A stretch of 64,000 nt of DNA from Synechococcus sp. ATX 2A4. Its GTDB lineage: Bacteria; Cyanobacteriota; Cyanobacteriia; PCC-6307; Cyanobiaceae. The stretch's first letter is position 1. The number at the start of each line of letters is the position of its first letter. The stretch is from contig NZ_JAGQCV010000001.1 in the NCBI RefSeq assembly GCF_024346375.1, forward strand, positions 248,001 through 312,000, read 5' to 3'. Shown here piece by piece: positions 5,853 to 14,330 of this stretch. The notes beneath the pieces are model-generated. The model saw only the letters and a program-made list of their open reading frames with translations. It searched no databases and was not told the origin of the DNA. The translations under genes and the position numbers were made by a program.

Positions 5853-6377
5853 ATGGCCGTTCTCGGCAGAGAGGCGATCCTGCAGGCGATCGAAGCGGGC
5901 GCGGTCGGGGTGACGCCGTTCGTTCCCGAGCGGCTGGGCCCCGCCTCGCTCGACCTCACCCTCGCCGGCACTTTTCGCGTGTTCCGCAAGGTGCACGAGG
6001 TGATCGAGGTGCGCGAGCACACCGACTACCGGCAGCTCACCGAGAAGATCGAGGTGCCCCAGGGCCAGCACATCCTGATCATGCCGGGCGAGACGGTGCT
6101 CGGCATCACCCAGGAGCGGCTGCGCCTGGGCCCCGGTCTGTGCGGCTGGCTGGAGGGTCGCAGCCGTTTTGCGCGGCTGGGCCTGATGGTGCACATCAGC
6201 GCCCCCTTCATGGGGCCGGGGATCGACAGCCAGCAGGTGCTGGAGATGAGCAACTTCGGCCCCGCTCCCCTGGCGGTGCACCCCGGCACGGCGATCTGCC
6301 AGTTCGTGTTCCAGAAGCTGGAAGGGAGCGAGATCTATGCCGGCTGCTTCGCTGGCCAGACGGAAGACTCCTTCTGA
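5853..6377 (+). CDS. dcd: dCTP deaminase / dUTPase-fold protein
   Basis: A 174-residue member of the dCTP deaminase family, which converts dCTP to dUTP and supplies dTMP synthesis. Family motifs are present in order: GPASLDLTLAG, the EGRSRFARLGLMVHISA segment (WLEGRS, R and S bind the triphosphate), VLEMSNFGP with the catalytic Glu, and PLAVHPGTAICQFVFQKL. It ends with a short GQTEDSF tail like the mobile C-terminus of trimeric dUTPases. ATG 5853 is the only start that keeps the conserved N-terminus. It is a housekeeping gene inside an otherwise accessory region. Confidence 0.9.
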   Translation: MAVLGREAILQAIEAGAVGVTPFVPERLGPASLDLTLAGTFRVFRKVHEVIEVREHTDYRQLTEKIEVPQGQHILIMPGETVLGITQERLRLGPGLCGWLEGRSRFARLGLMVHISAPFMGPGIDSQQVLEMSNFGPAPLAVHPGTAICQFVFQKLEGSEIYAGCFAGQTEDSF

Positions 6378-6792
6378 CCATTTCCAGCGCCCGCGTGGGC
6401 TGATCGCTCAGGAGGGCATCACTTGGCGCGCCAGGGGAGCTCGCCCCCATCCGATCGGGTGACGGAACGACTCCCATCTGGAGGAGGTGATGAGGTCCGC
6501 AGCCGCCATCTGTCACTTCGATCCCGGCCAGGCGCCGCCCCTGATCCGCCTCCATCTGGCAGGTTGTGTAGGAGAGCGTTCCAGCCTTGGCTGACCAGTT
6601 GGACCAAGGGATGCAGGCTGGGCTCTGGTGACGGCGAGTCCGTGCTCGCGGCCCTCGACCTTGGCGGTGCCCGTCGCCGTCGGTTGGAGCAGAGACGCGT
6701 CAATGTTGACGTCCCCGTATGGATGATCGACCAGCTCGATCGTGAATCCAGCGGCTCCTCTCCAGGGGGATGGGGGCAGCACTGAACCAGCC
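6378..6792. other. 415 bp with no supported gene
   Basis: Several open frames exist on both strands, but none shows a domain, a start with ribosome-binding site, or protein-like composition throughout. On the minus strand, protein-like pieces occur in different frames (for example ELVDHPYGDVNIDASLL near 6,700), so a decayed gene is possible. Confidence 0.4.
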
Positions 6793-7194
6793 TCACCCCA
6801 CGGCTGCTGCCATGAACCGCACCGGCCCAGGATAGGTCGCCAACTGGCTGTCGGCCGTGATCAGCAGCAGCCCGTCAGCCGTGGCCTGGGCCAGCAGCAG
6901 CCGGTCAAACGGGTCGCGGTGCAGCGGCGGCAGCTGGGCCACCGCCAGGGCATGGCGCGCTTCGATGGCCAACTCCTGCCAGCCCCCCTCCAGCAGGACC
7001 CGGCGCAGCACGGCGGGCTGCACGTTGAAATCAGGCCGCCCCAGCGCCTGCTTGATCACCAGCTCCCACAGGCTGGCCACGCTGAACAGCGGGGTGTGGC
7101 GCGGATCTTCCAGCATCGCCGCCAGGCCGGCGGGCAGCCGTTGCGGCGATCCCATCGCCCACACCACCAGGTGGGTATCCAGCAGCAGATGCAT
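6793..7194 (-). CDS. vapC: PIN-domain toxin VapC
   Basis: A 133-residue PIN-domain protein. The acidic residues of the Mg-dependent RNase site are visible: D6 in LLLDTH, E44 in SLWELVIK, D94/D97 in HRDPFDRLLLAQA and D115 in ITADSQL. VapC toxins cleave tRNA or rRNA and block translation. The gene starts 8 bp after the stop of the antitoxin gene on the same strand, the usual antitoxin-first order. All active-site residues are present, so the module is probably functional. Confidence 0.93.
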   Translation of the reverse strand: MHLLLDTHLVVWAMGSPQRLPAGLAAMLEDPRHTPLFSVASLWELVIKQALGRPDFNVQPAVLRRVLLEGGWQELAIEARHALAVAQLPPLHRDPFDRLLLAQATADGLLLITADSQLATYPGPVRFMAAAVG

Positions 7195-7202
7195 GGCGTT
7201 CC

Positions 7203-7463
7203 TCAGCCGCCGAGCCCGGAGCCCTCAAACAGATCGGCGATCTCGCCGGCAGCGATGTGATCGAAGTCGTCGGGCACGTCGCACTGCCCCTGCAACAGGC
7301 CCAGCCGCCGCCGCTCCGGTGCTGCATGGCTGGAATCCTCCAGGGCGGTGACGCGCACCATCGGCCGGCCGGCCTTGCAGATCACGAACGGCTCCCCCGC
7401 CGCCGCTTGCTCCACCAGGCGGGAGAGGTGGGTCTTGGCTTCGTGCATGTTCACCTGACGCAT
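7203..7463 (-). CDS. vapB: Phd/YefM-type antitoxin of VapC
   Basis: An 86-residue protein from ATG 7463 (MRQVNMHEAKTHLSRLV), the standard beginning of Phd/YefM antitoxins, followed by AAGEPFVICKAGRPMVRV. The C-terminal half (PDDFDHIAAGEIADLFEGS) is the part that typically wraps the PIN toxin. GTG codons at 7,472 and 7,469 are possible earlier starts, but the conserved family start is at ATG 7463. A perfect 14-bp palindrome lies 31 bp upstream and is the probable operator for autoregulation. Confidence 0.92.
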   Translation of the reverse strand: MRQVNMHEAKTHLSRLVEQAAAGEPFVICKAGRPMVRVTALEDSSHAAPERRRLGLLQGQCDVPDDFDHIAAGEIADLFEGSGLGG

Positions 7464-7493
7464 GGCCACCACGATCGGATGCAGTTCAACCAG

Positions 7494-7507
7494 CTTAGTC
7501 GACTAAG
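7494..7507. promoter_or_regulatory. Palindromic putative operator of vapBC
   Basis: CTTAGTCGACTAAG is a perfect 14-bp palindrome located 31 bp upstream of the vapB start codon. Phd-type antitoxins bind such palindromes to repress their own operon, so this is a plausible operator (inference). Confidence 0.6.
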
Positions 7508-7581
7508 TTGTCGTTGATCTGGCCCGTGCCATCGACCGATGCCCCTGCTGCAATCCCCCAAGCCATGCGCCCCGGTGGGGA

Positions 7582-8022
7582 TCAGTCGTGTCCGATGCGA
7601 TCCCACACGAGTTCTGCCCGGCGTTCCACTCCCTGAAACACCATCGGCTTCGTGCTCAGCACCAGCACGTTTCCATCAAGCTTCGCGTAGCGAACCTGGG
7701 CATTGCCGATCCAGTTCGGATACGAGCACACCTCGATGTGGTGCACAACGGCATCCTGATCTTCGAGCACTTCGAACGGACCGGAGTAGGAAAGATAGGA
7801 GCTGATGGCATCAGAGCGCTCCGCAGGCGTGCCTCCAAAGACGTCCGGGTCGTGGTAGGGCGAACGGTGGCTAGCCATGATCTCCACTGACATGTAGCCG
7901 TCGTGGTTGTAAAAGATGAACCCCACGGGGTGCTCACCGAGTGGGTCGACGCCGATGCCGTCGCTGGCAACATTCCTCCATGAACGGAGCCGCCAGGTTC
8001 CCATCAAGTCGGCAGCCTTCAC
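7582..8022 (-). CDS. Lipocalin-like domain protein
   Basis: A 146-residue protein of the lipocalin-like family (Lipocalin_5). Family features are LMGTWRLRSWRN at the start, HPVGFIFYNHDGYMSVEIMA, the DAISSYLSYSGPFEV helix-strand, VVHHIEVCSYPNWIG and a C-terminal AELVWDRI. The GTG start at 8022 was chosen because AAGGAGA lies 6 bp upstream and the conserved domain begins immediately after; a longer frame to 8103 adds no conserved residues. These proteins are thought to bind small hydrophobic molecules; the ligand is unknown. It is transcribed alone, away from the vapBC promoter region. Confidence 0.85.
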   Translation of the reverse strand: MKAADLMGTWRLRSWRNVASDGIGVDPLGEHPVGFIFYNHDGYMSVEIMASHRSPYHDPDVFGGTPAERSDAISSYLSYSGPFEVLEDQDAVVHHIEVCSYPNWIGNAQVRYAKLDGNVLVLSTKPMVFQGVERRAELVWDRIGHD

Positions 8023-8586
8023 AACGAATCTCCTTGGCGTCAGTTGATGCGCGGATGCTAGCCCAGTGAAGATCTCAGCCGTCTTGCAGAGTGGCTCTGC
8101 CAATGGATACTGATGCGGGCCTGTAGATGCTGGCCTGTAGATGTTGGCCTGTAGATGCTGGCCTGTTGATACAGGCTGAGCTGGAGAATCTCGGCGGCAG
8201 CGAAGCTCAGCTCAATGCCAACGTGAAGGCCTGAGGGTGGAGCGCAGGCGCCTGGTTGCCAGCGCAATCATTCAAATGCGTGCGAAAATGGCTCGCTCTG
8301 CCAACGACTCTGATCCGTCCGTGAGCAGGATCGGCCGGGCAGCGACCGTGCCCGAATGGTGGATCTGGCGGAGGGACAGCAGCTGGATCAAGTTCGCCTT
8401 GAACCTCCGTTGGCCTGCAGGATCTTTGGATGGCTGACCAAGCCAGTTCTGCTCATGAAACGTCATCGACTTGATGCACGGGGCAAGATCCATAACACCG
8501 ACATGAACCAGAGATTAACGATGGCTAGACGCAACTGAAACGACAATCAAGGCCTAAACTCCAAAGGCCCAACCACGGCAGCCCTT
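8023..8586. other. 560 bp without a supported gene
   Basis: Contains a four-unit 14-bp tandem repeat (8,112-8,167) and short frames on both strands without recognisable domains. A short plus-strand frame ending near 8,234 (AELENLGGSEAQLNANV) looks protein-like and could be a gene-end remnant. It forms the border between the TA island and the MFS gene. Confidence 0.4.
8112..8167. repeat. Tandem repeat, four 14-bp units
   Basis: Four consecutive units of GATGCTGGCCTGTA with 0-2 changes each (8,112-8,125; 8,126-8,139; 8,140-8,153; 8,154-8,167), followed by GATACAGGCT, which pairs with part of the unit. It is non-coding in every frame that can be assessed. Confidence 0.9.
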
Positions 8587-10014
8587 GTGGCCAAACATTC
8601 GGTTCAAGCCTATATCGAGGATGTGCCCCATTGGGAGGATGGCTCTCTCCTTGCGGGCCCACCGCTTTCGGGAATGCAGTGGCTGGTGTGGAGCCTGGCC
8701 ACCGCAGGCAAGTTCTTTGAGGGCATGATCGTATTCATGCAGGGTGTGGGCTTGCCTCTGATCACCCGGGAGTTCGGGCTCTCGGATCTGGACAAGGGAT
8801 TGGTCACCGCCGCCACCTTGGCCGGGATCCTGTTCGGTGCCCTGCTGCTCGGTGGGCTGGCCGATCGGCTGGGGCGCAAGCCAGTCTTCATCGGGGAGAT
8901 GGTGCTGCTGCTGATCGCCTTGGTGGTTGCCGCCGTGTCACCGAACAAATCGGTGTTGATCGGCAGCCTGTTCGTCATTGGTCTGGCATTGGGGGCCGAT
9001 TACCCCACGGCACACCTGGTGATCTCCGAAAGCATTCCGTCAGCCGTCCGCGGCAGGCTGGTGCTGGGTGCCTTCAGTTTCCAGGCGATCGGAGCCGTGC
9101 TGGGCACCGCCATCGCCGCTGTGGTGCTCGGCTCGAGTGCCACACTCGATGCCTGGCGGATTTTCTTCCTTGTGCCCATCCTGCCGGTGGCGGCGGTGAT
9201 CTGGGGCCGTTTGTTCCTACCAGAGAGCAGCCACTGGCTCTATTGCAAAGGCTTCCCGGAGAAGGCAGAAAAGCAGCTGCGCAAGCTGCTCAACCGGCAG
9301 AATCTCAGCCTGGCCAAGGTAGATCTGCTCAAGGAAGTGCAAAGGGAGCAGCGCAGCAATCAGGTGATGAAGCTCTTCCATGGCAAGCATCTGCGGGCCA
9401 CCATCCTTGCTTCCGTGCCTTGGTTTCTTCAGGATCTCTCCACCTATGGCATCGGCATCTTCACGCCAGTGATCATCACCCTTGCCTTCGGCGAAAAGGT
9501 GCATGAGAACACGGTGGCGGCCCTGATTCAGAATGATGTGATTGCCGCACGCGGTACCGCACTGATCGATGTGGGCTTCATGGTGGGGATCGCGGTGGCG
9601 ATCGTGCTGGCGGATCGCTGGGGCCGCATTCCCCTGCAGATCACCGGGTTCATCGGCTGTGCGGCGGGTCTTGCCCTGGCTGGCTTTGGCGGCAGCGGCG
9701 CCACCAGCAACCTGCCCCTGATCGTGGCCGGTTTCACGCTGTTCCAGTTCATGACCAACCTCGGTCCCAACGCCACCACCTATCTGCTGGCCGGTGAACT
9801 CTTTCCCACCAAGATTCGGGGCCTCGGTGCTGGCTTTGCGGCTGCCTGCGGAAAGGTGGGTGCTGTGCTAACTGCATTCTTCTTCCCCACACTCCTGAGA
9901 ATCTGGGGAACCGAAAAGCTGTTGCTGGTGTTGGTGGTCACCTCCTTGCTCGGCGCCGTGCTCACCTGGCAATTCCGCATCGAAACCAAAGGCCGCGACA
10001 TGGAATCCATCTGA
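8587..10014 (+). CDS. MFS transporter, sugar/metabolite:H+ symporter type
   Basis: A 475-residue major facilitator protein with about 12 hydrophobic segments. The signature between helices 2 and 3 is GGLADRLGRKPVFIGE, and its counterpart in the second half is LADRWGRIPLQITG; SESIPSAVRGRLV and GELFPTKIRGLG are typical of the sugar/organic-acid branch. It imports or exports a small metabolite using the proton gradient in the inner membrane; the substrate cannot be inferred. The GTG start at 8587 begins the only frame matching the family. It appears monocistronic. Confidence 0.88.
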   Translation: MAKHSVQAYIEDVPHWEDGSLLAGPPLSGMQWLVWSLATAGKFFEGMIVFMQGVGLPLITREFGLSDLDKGLVTAATLAGILFGALLLGGLADRLGRKPVFIGEMVLLLIALVVAAVSPNKSVLIGSLFVIGLALGADYPTAHLVISESIPSAVRGRLVLGAFSFQAIGAVLGTAIAAVVLGSSATLDAWRIFFLVPILPVAAVIWGRLFLPESSHWLYCKGFPEKAEKQLRKLLNRQNLSLAKVDLLKEVQREQRSNQVMKLFHGKHLRATILASVPWFLQDLSTYGIGIFTPVIITLAFGEKVHENTVAALIQNDVIAARGTALIDVGFMVGIAVAIVLADRWGRIPLQITGFIGCAAGLALAGFGGSGATSNLPLIVAGFTLFQFMTNLGPNATTYLLAGELFPTKIRGLGAGFAAACGKVGAVLTAFFFPTLLRIWGTEKLLLVLVVTSLLGAVLTWQFRIETKGRDMESI

Positions 10015-10152
10015 ATCAACGGTGCGAAGGGCTGCAGCTCTGCAGAACGGCAGCCTCGTGAGCGGCTACGTGAGTGCCTTCGTGGACGGCCTCATGTACG
10101 GCCTAATGAGCGGAGGTTAGAAGAAATTTGCCGAAGCACCGGTCAGAACAAA

Positions 10153-10425
10153 TCAGAACAATCCGAGGGTTTTCTTCTTGCAGTACCCCGCCCCGATGTT
10201 CATCCAGCCCGATTCACAGGGCTTGCCGTAGGTGGGCTTCACCTCGTAATTGATGGGTGAGTTGCAATGCTGTTTGAGATCGTTCACATAGCCAAGTGGG
10301 CATTCGTCATAACCAGGAAGTTTTGGAATCCGTTGTTGCGCTTGTGCGGCGCCGGGCGTCAAAAGCGGCAGGGCCAGCAGCACAGCGGCCAGACCAAGGG
10401 GAAGTGGTGGCATGGGGTGACCCAT
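10153..10425 (-). CDS. Small secreted Cys-containing protein, unknown
   Basis: About 90 residues with a clear signal peptide (LGLAAVLLALPLL, cleavage near AQA) followed by a short mature region with four Cys and a closing Lys-rich tail: PGYDECPLGYV, KQHCNSPINYE, GKPCESGWM, GAGYCKKKT. The regular Cys spacing suggests two disulfides in the periplasm or outside the cell. ATG 10425 and ATG 10413 are both usable; TTG 10437 is also possible. No family is recognised. Confidence 0.65.
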   Translation of the reverse strand: MGHPMPPLPLGLAAVLLALPLLTPGAAQAQQRIPKLPGYDECPLGYVNDLKQHCNSPINYEVKPTYGKPCESGWMNIGAGYCKKKTLGLF

Positions 10426-10437
10426 CAAGTGTCCCAA

Positions 10438-10698
10438 CCCTAGGAACGAACGCGCAATCTGCCCTCACCAGCCAAGCGTGGATCGCCTCAACCACACTGC
10501 AGATCTGAGACGAATGTGCGTCATGAGAGAATGGAGATTGAAGAAACGTGCGACGGCCTCCAGGCAGCAGCAGTTGGGAAGACATGCCCCCAAACCGGCC
10601 TGGCCATGGCCCCAACTCAGCTGGCCTGCCCATCGCACCACCGAGCCAATCGCTCGATTCAGCCGGCTGGGGGGCATTCGCCGTGCTCAATGGTGCAA
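10438..10698. other. Intergenic region, no gene seen
   Basis: About 260 bp with no supported coding sequence, RNA gene or clear hairpin. Confidence 0.4.
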
Positions 10699-11358
10699 TC
10701 AGTTGCCCCCATGGCCTTCCGGCAGCGGCAGGAATCTGGAGACGACTGGCTCGTAACCGCGCGGCAGCAGATTCCAGCCGGCGTTAAACACGTGCACCCG
10801 GCGGGTGGCTTGACCATCGGCTTCGAATGGCAGGCCTGCGTGGGCCCACGCAAGCGCACTACCTGCCAGGTTCTGTGCCTCAAACCCCTGGTCTCTGAGT
10901 GTTTTGGTATAGATGCCACTGCGCACACCGATGGTGCAGTAAGGCACCACAACCCAGGAGCGATAGCGGGTGCTGTTGCGCTCGAATTCTTCCTTGGTGA
11001 TCGCACCCGGCAACATCGACACGCGCCGTTCATGCGGCTCCCGCACATCCACCAGCACCGCAGGCCGCTCGTTCGAGCGGTTCAGCCATTCGGCCACGGA
11101 GATCTCCGGCTGCTCGGGAAATTGCAGCAGCTTCATGGCGACATAACGGCGCTGCACGTCTGCTGCCAGTTCCTGATCGGCGCTGCGGGAGGTCCCTCTG
11201 CCATTGCCTGCGTCCAGGCGATACAGCGATAGGCCCGCCACAGCGGAGGCCACAGCCAATGCCGCACTGACCCAGACAGTTTTGGACGACGCAGCACCCA
11301 CCCAACCCAGCCGACCCAGACCCGGCCGCTTGGCGGCACCCAGACCCGGCCGCTTCAT
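10699..11358 (-). CDS. Membrane-anchored rhodanese-like protein
   Basis: A 219-residue protein with an N-terminal membrane anchor (WVSAALAVASAVAGLSLY, residues 29-46) and a rhodanese domain at about 85-200. The domain shows VLVDVREPHER and the active-site loop PYCTIGVRSG with C141, so sulfurtransferase activity is plausible. The first 15 residues repeat a KRPGLG unit, encoded by a short DNA tandem repeat at 11,316-11,358, so the exact start is soft. ATG 11358 overlaps the stop of the upstream Nudix gene (ATGA), which implies co-translation. Confidence 0.85.
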   Translation of the reverse strand: MKRPGLGAAKRPGLGRLGWVGAASSKTVWVSAALAVASAVAGLSLYRLDAGNGRGTSRSADQELAADVQRRYVAMKLLQFPEQPEISVAEWLNRSNERPAVLVDVREPHERRVSMLPGAITKEEFERNSTRYRSWVVVPYCTIGVRSGIYTKTLRDQGFEAQNLAGSALAWAHAGLPFEADGQATRRVHVFNAGWNLLPRGYEPVVSRFLPLPEGHGGN

Positions 11359-11783
11359 GGCAGCCAGGCCTCCTCCACCAGCTTCTCCACCGCCCGCTGC
11401 AACGAGGGGGCCAGCGGACGCGATTCACGGCGACGGGGGCTCCAGATCGAACCGGTGCGCAGCTCCTCCAACGAGGCGAGCGTCAGGTCCTGACCCTCGC
11501 GCAGATCGAGTGCCTTCAGGGACACAGCAAGCGTGGTGCGAAAGAAGTGGGCGTCACGCTGTGGGTTGTGGTGCAGAAACCAGAAGCTGAGCGCTTGCGC
11601 CTCCCAGCGGATCTCCTCGCGCAGCTCGCGCCGCAGGGCCTGCTCCGGGGTTTCACCCGGATCCAGGTGGCCGCCGAACAATCCCCAGGTTCCTGGATGC
11701 ACGATGCCTTCGATGTCGTCGCGGAGCTGCAGCAGCCAGCGGCCCTGCTGCTCCGCCATCGCCAGGGCCACCTCCACGCTCAT
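11355..11783 (-). CDS. Nudix hydrolase
   Basis: A 142-residue protein with a complete Nudix box, GGHLDPGETPEQALRREL followed by REEI, which binds Mg and cleaves nucleoside-diphosphate derivatives. The sequence around it (GTWGLFGGHLDPG, RDAHFFRTTL) resembles housekeeping MutT-like proteins, but the substrate is unknown. ATG 11783 is the start (SVEVALAM). It overlaps the rhodanese gene downstream by 4 bp, forming a two-gene operon. Confidence 0.88.
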   Translation of the reverse strand: MSVEVALAMAEQQGRWLLQLRDDIEGIVHPGTWGLFGGHLDPGETPEQALRRELREEIRWEAQALSFWFLHHNPQRDAHFFRTTLAVSLKALDLREGQDLTLASLEELRTGSIWSPRRRESRPLAPSLQRAVEKLVEEAWLP

Positions 11784-11916
11784 CAATTCCGGCTGCTCAG
11801 GCGGTCAGTTTGGCGCGGAACGGCGCTGCAGCAGTGGCACCGGTGGCATTGCTCGGGAGTAGCAGGCAGAGCGGGGCGCCATGGGGATGATGGTGGCCCT
11901 GCCGGCAGCCACCATC

Positions 11917-13395
11917 ATGAGCCACCCAACCCTGCCTCCGATCGCTGGCTCAGAAGCCGAGATCCTTGCCCTTGTTCAGGATTCCGGCCCGGTGTTTCTG
12001 CCGCGCAGCAACCTGAATCTTGCCCAGATGCGTTCCGGCTTTGCCTGCGCCTTGCACATGCACCAGCCCACGGTTCCTGCGGGCGCCCATGGAGAGCTGA
12101 TCTCGCACCTGCAATACATGCTGGAGCACCCGGGCGAAGGCGATAACCACAACGCCGAACCTTTTGCCCATTGCTACCGGCGCCTAGCAGACATCATCCC
12201 CCAGCTGATGGCTGAGGGCTGTAACCCACGGATCATGCTGGATTACTCCGGCAATCTGCTCTGGGGCCTGGGCCAGATGGGCCGCCTCGATGTGATCGAA
12301 GCCCTGCACCAGCTCGCCTGCGATCCCGTCCTCCAGCCCCACGTGGAGTGGCTCGGTACCTTCTGGAGCCACGCGGTGGCGCCCTCCACCCCGATCCCCG
12401 ATCTCAAGCTGCAGATCCTCGCCTGGCAACACCAGTTCAGGGCCCTGTTTGGCGATCAGGCGCTGCAACGGGTGAAGGGGTTCTCCCCGCCGGAAATGCA
12501 CCTGCCCAACCACCCGGACACCCTCTATGAACTGGTGAAGGCGCTCAAGGACTGCGGCTACCGCTGGCTGCTGGTGCAGGAGCACAGCGTGGAAAACCCA
12601 GATAGCAGCAGCCTGAGCCAGGAGCAGAGGTATCTTCCCAATCAACTGGTGGCGCGCAACTCCAGCGGGGAGGAACTGTCGATCACAGCGTTAATCAAAA
12701 CCCAGGGCTCCGATACAAAACTGGTGGGGCAGATGCAGCCCTGCTATGAGGCGATGGGGCTAGGCCGGCAGGTGCTGGGAGCCATCACGGTACCCTCGTT
12801 GGTGTCACAGATTGCCGATGGCGAGAATGGCGGCGTGATGATGAATGAGTTCCCGCCCGCCTTCCTGCAGGCCCATCGCACCATCGCCGCCAAGGGAAGT
12901 GACGCAGGCACTGCGGCGATCAACGGCACCGAGTACCTCGAGCTGCTGGAGGCCGCCGGTGTCACCCCCGAGCAGTTCCCCAGGATTCAGGCGGTGCAGC
13001 AACACAAGCTCTGGCAACAGCTGAGCGGCCCGCCCAGCCCTGCGGCCACCGAAGCCGCGATCGCCCAGCTCCAGGCCAGTGATCCCTCCTTTTCGATGGC
13101 CGGCGCCTCCTGGACCAACAACCTCAGCTGGGTGGAGGGCTACGCCAATGTGCTCGAACCACTCACTCGCCTGAGCGCTCAGTTTCACCAGCTCTACGAC
13201 CCTCTGGTGGCCAACGATCCGGGCATCACCAAAACGGAGCCTTACCAGCAGGCCCTGCTGCACCTGCTGTTGCTGGAAACCAGCTGCTTTCGCTACTGGG
13301 GACAAGGCACCTGGACCGACTACGCCACCGAGATCCACAGGCGCGGTGTGGCGCAGTTGGAGCTCGCAGCTGCTGGCACCCTGCAGGTGGCCTGA
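11917..13395 (+). CDS. Glycoside hydrolase family 57 protein
   Basis: About 492 residues with the GH57 hallmark ALHMHQPTVP near the N-terminus, PRIMLDYSGNLLWGL, EWLGTFWSHAV and GFSPPEMHLPN, which match conserved regions of this family of alpha-glucan hydrolases and branching enzymes. The catalytic nucleophile cannot be assigned safely by eye. It probably acts on alpha-1,4-glucans or related storage sugars in the cytoplasm. ATG 11917 (MSHPTLPP) was preferred; ATG 11881 would add 12 residues. It is convergent with the VanW-family gene downstream. Confidence 0.85.
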   Translation: MSHPTLPPIAGSEAEILALVQDSGPVFLPRSNLNLAQMRSGFACALHMHQPTVPAGAHGELISHLQYMLEHPGEGDNHNAEPFAHCYRRLADIIPQLMAEGCNPRIMLDYSGNLLWGLGQMGRLDVIEALHQLACDPVLQPHVEWLGTFWSHAVAPSTPIPDLKLQILAWQHQFRALFGDQALQRVKGFSPPEMHLPNHPDTLYELVKALKDCGYRWLLVQEHSVENPDSSSLSQEQRYLPNQLVARNSSGEELSITALIKTQGSDTKLVGQMQPCYEAMGLGRQVLGAITVPSLVSQIADGENGGVMMNEFPPAFLQAHRTIAAKGSDAGTAAINGTEYLELLEAAGVTPEQFPRIQAVQQHKLWQQLSGPPSPAATEAAIAQLQASDPSFSMAGASWTNNLSWVEGYANVLEPLTRLSAQFHQLYDPLVANDPGITKTEPYQQALLHLLLLETSCFRYWGQGTWTDYATEIHRRGVAQLELAAAGTLQVA

Positions 13396-13455
13396 ACCGC
13401 TCGGCCGGCAGCACCACCACAACACCGCTGGCTCAGCCGGCCTTTCAATCAGGGT

Positions 13456-14307
13456 TCAGGAGCGCTCACAGGGCGCGTAATCGCTGATGCCGTGATAATT
13501 CACCACCCAGCCAGCGTCTGCCGCCTGCATGGGGCGCACCTGGCGAACGGTTTCTGTCACCCATCCCGGCAACTGGCTGTCTGCGTTCGGCGCCCGCTCC
13601 TGCAGCACCCTGGATTCAATAGCCACCTGCAGCGGACAGGGTTCCACCCCCCATAGGCTGGATGCCAATTCACCGGTGGTGCCCATCAGGTCAACGCGCA
13701 ACTGCAGGGCGATGGCTGTGGTATTCCTCACCACAAGATCCTTGTATCCGTAGGCCACGGCCGCATCGCGCCCGAGGGCATAGAAGCGCTGCTCGCCATA
13801 GGCATCAATGCTGTGGCAGTGGCGCTCCAGCACCTCACAACCCGACAGCAAAAAGGTATTGAAGAGATTGGTGGCCATCAGGCACAATCCACCCCCAACC
13901 CCCACAGACACTTTCCCCTTCGTAAACACCGGCCCCGCTCGATAGCCCCTGCGCAAGCTCGGCTCACCCACGCGGTGGCTGAAGCTGAAAATCGCTCCCG
14001 CTGGTAGCAACAACCCATCAATGTGTTGTGCCGCCAATTGCAGGTTCCAGAGCCGATCTGCACGAATCTGCGGGGTACCGCGATCGGGGATTGGCGTCTT
14101 GAACTCAGCCCACAGGTGGCCATATTGCGGAGCGGCAGCGGCATCCTGCTGGCGGGCATAGCGGAAGACATGGCCCTTCAGGCAGGCATGGCCTTGCTTC
14201 AGGCATTGCCTGATCACACGCTTGCAGGTTCCCAGCATCAAATGAAGAGGATCGGCCAGTGCAGTGGAGCAGCAGCAGGCTTGCTGCCGCTGTTCCACAA
14301 TCATCAA
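13456..14307 (-). CDS. VanW family protein
   Basis: About 283 residues with the VanW core: RLWNLQLAAQHIDGLLLPAG, AIFSFSHRVGEPSLRRGY, GGGLCLMATNLFNTFLLSG and ERHCHSIDAYGE. VanW proteins are widespread, related to vancomycin-resistance accessory proteins, and of unknown biochemical role, probably linked to the cell envelope. ATG 14307 gives a Cys-rich N-terminus without family features; ATG 14238 (MLGTCKR) may be the true start. Confidence 0.85.
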   Translation of the reverse strand: MMIVEQRQQACCCSTALADPLHLMLGTCKRVIRQCLKQGHACLKGHVFRYARQQDAAAAPQYGHLWAEFKTPIPDRGTPQIRADRLWNLQLAAQHIDGLLLPAGAIFSFSHRVGEPSLRRGYRAGPVFTKGKVSVGVGGGLCLMATNLFNTFLLSGCEVLERHCHSIDAYGEQRFYALGRDAAVAYGYKDLVVRNTTAIALQLRVDLMGTTGELASSLWGVEPCPLQVAIESRVLQERAPNADSQLPGWVTETVRQVRPMQAADAGWVVNYHGISDYAPCERS

Positions 14308-14330
14308 TTCAAGCAGAATCCCTTGATCAG

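Noticed and set aside
6419-6796. Long minus-strand frames between dcd and vapC
   Set aside because: Different frames compete, none has protein-like composition throughout or a known domain.
8272-8493. 73-codon minus-strand frame upstream of the MFS gene
   Set aside because: No domain, weak composition, no ribosome-binding site.
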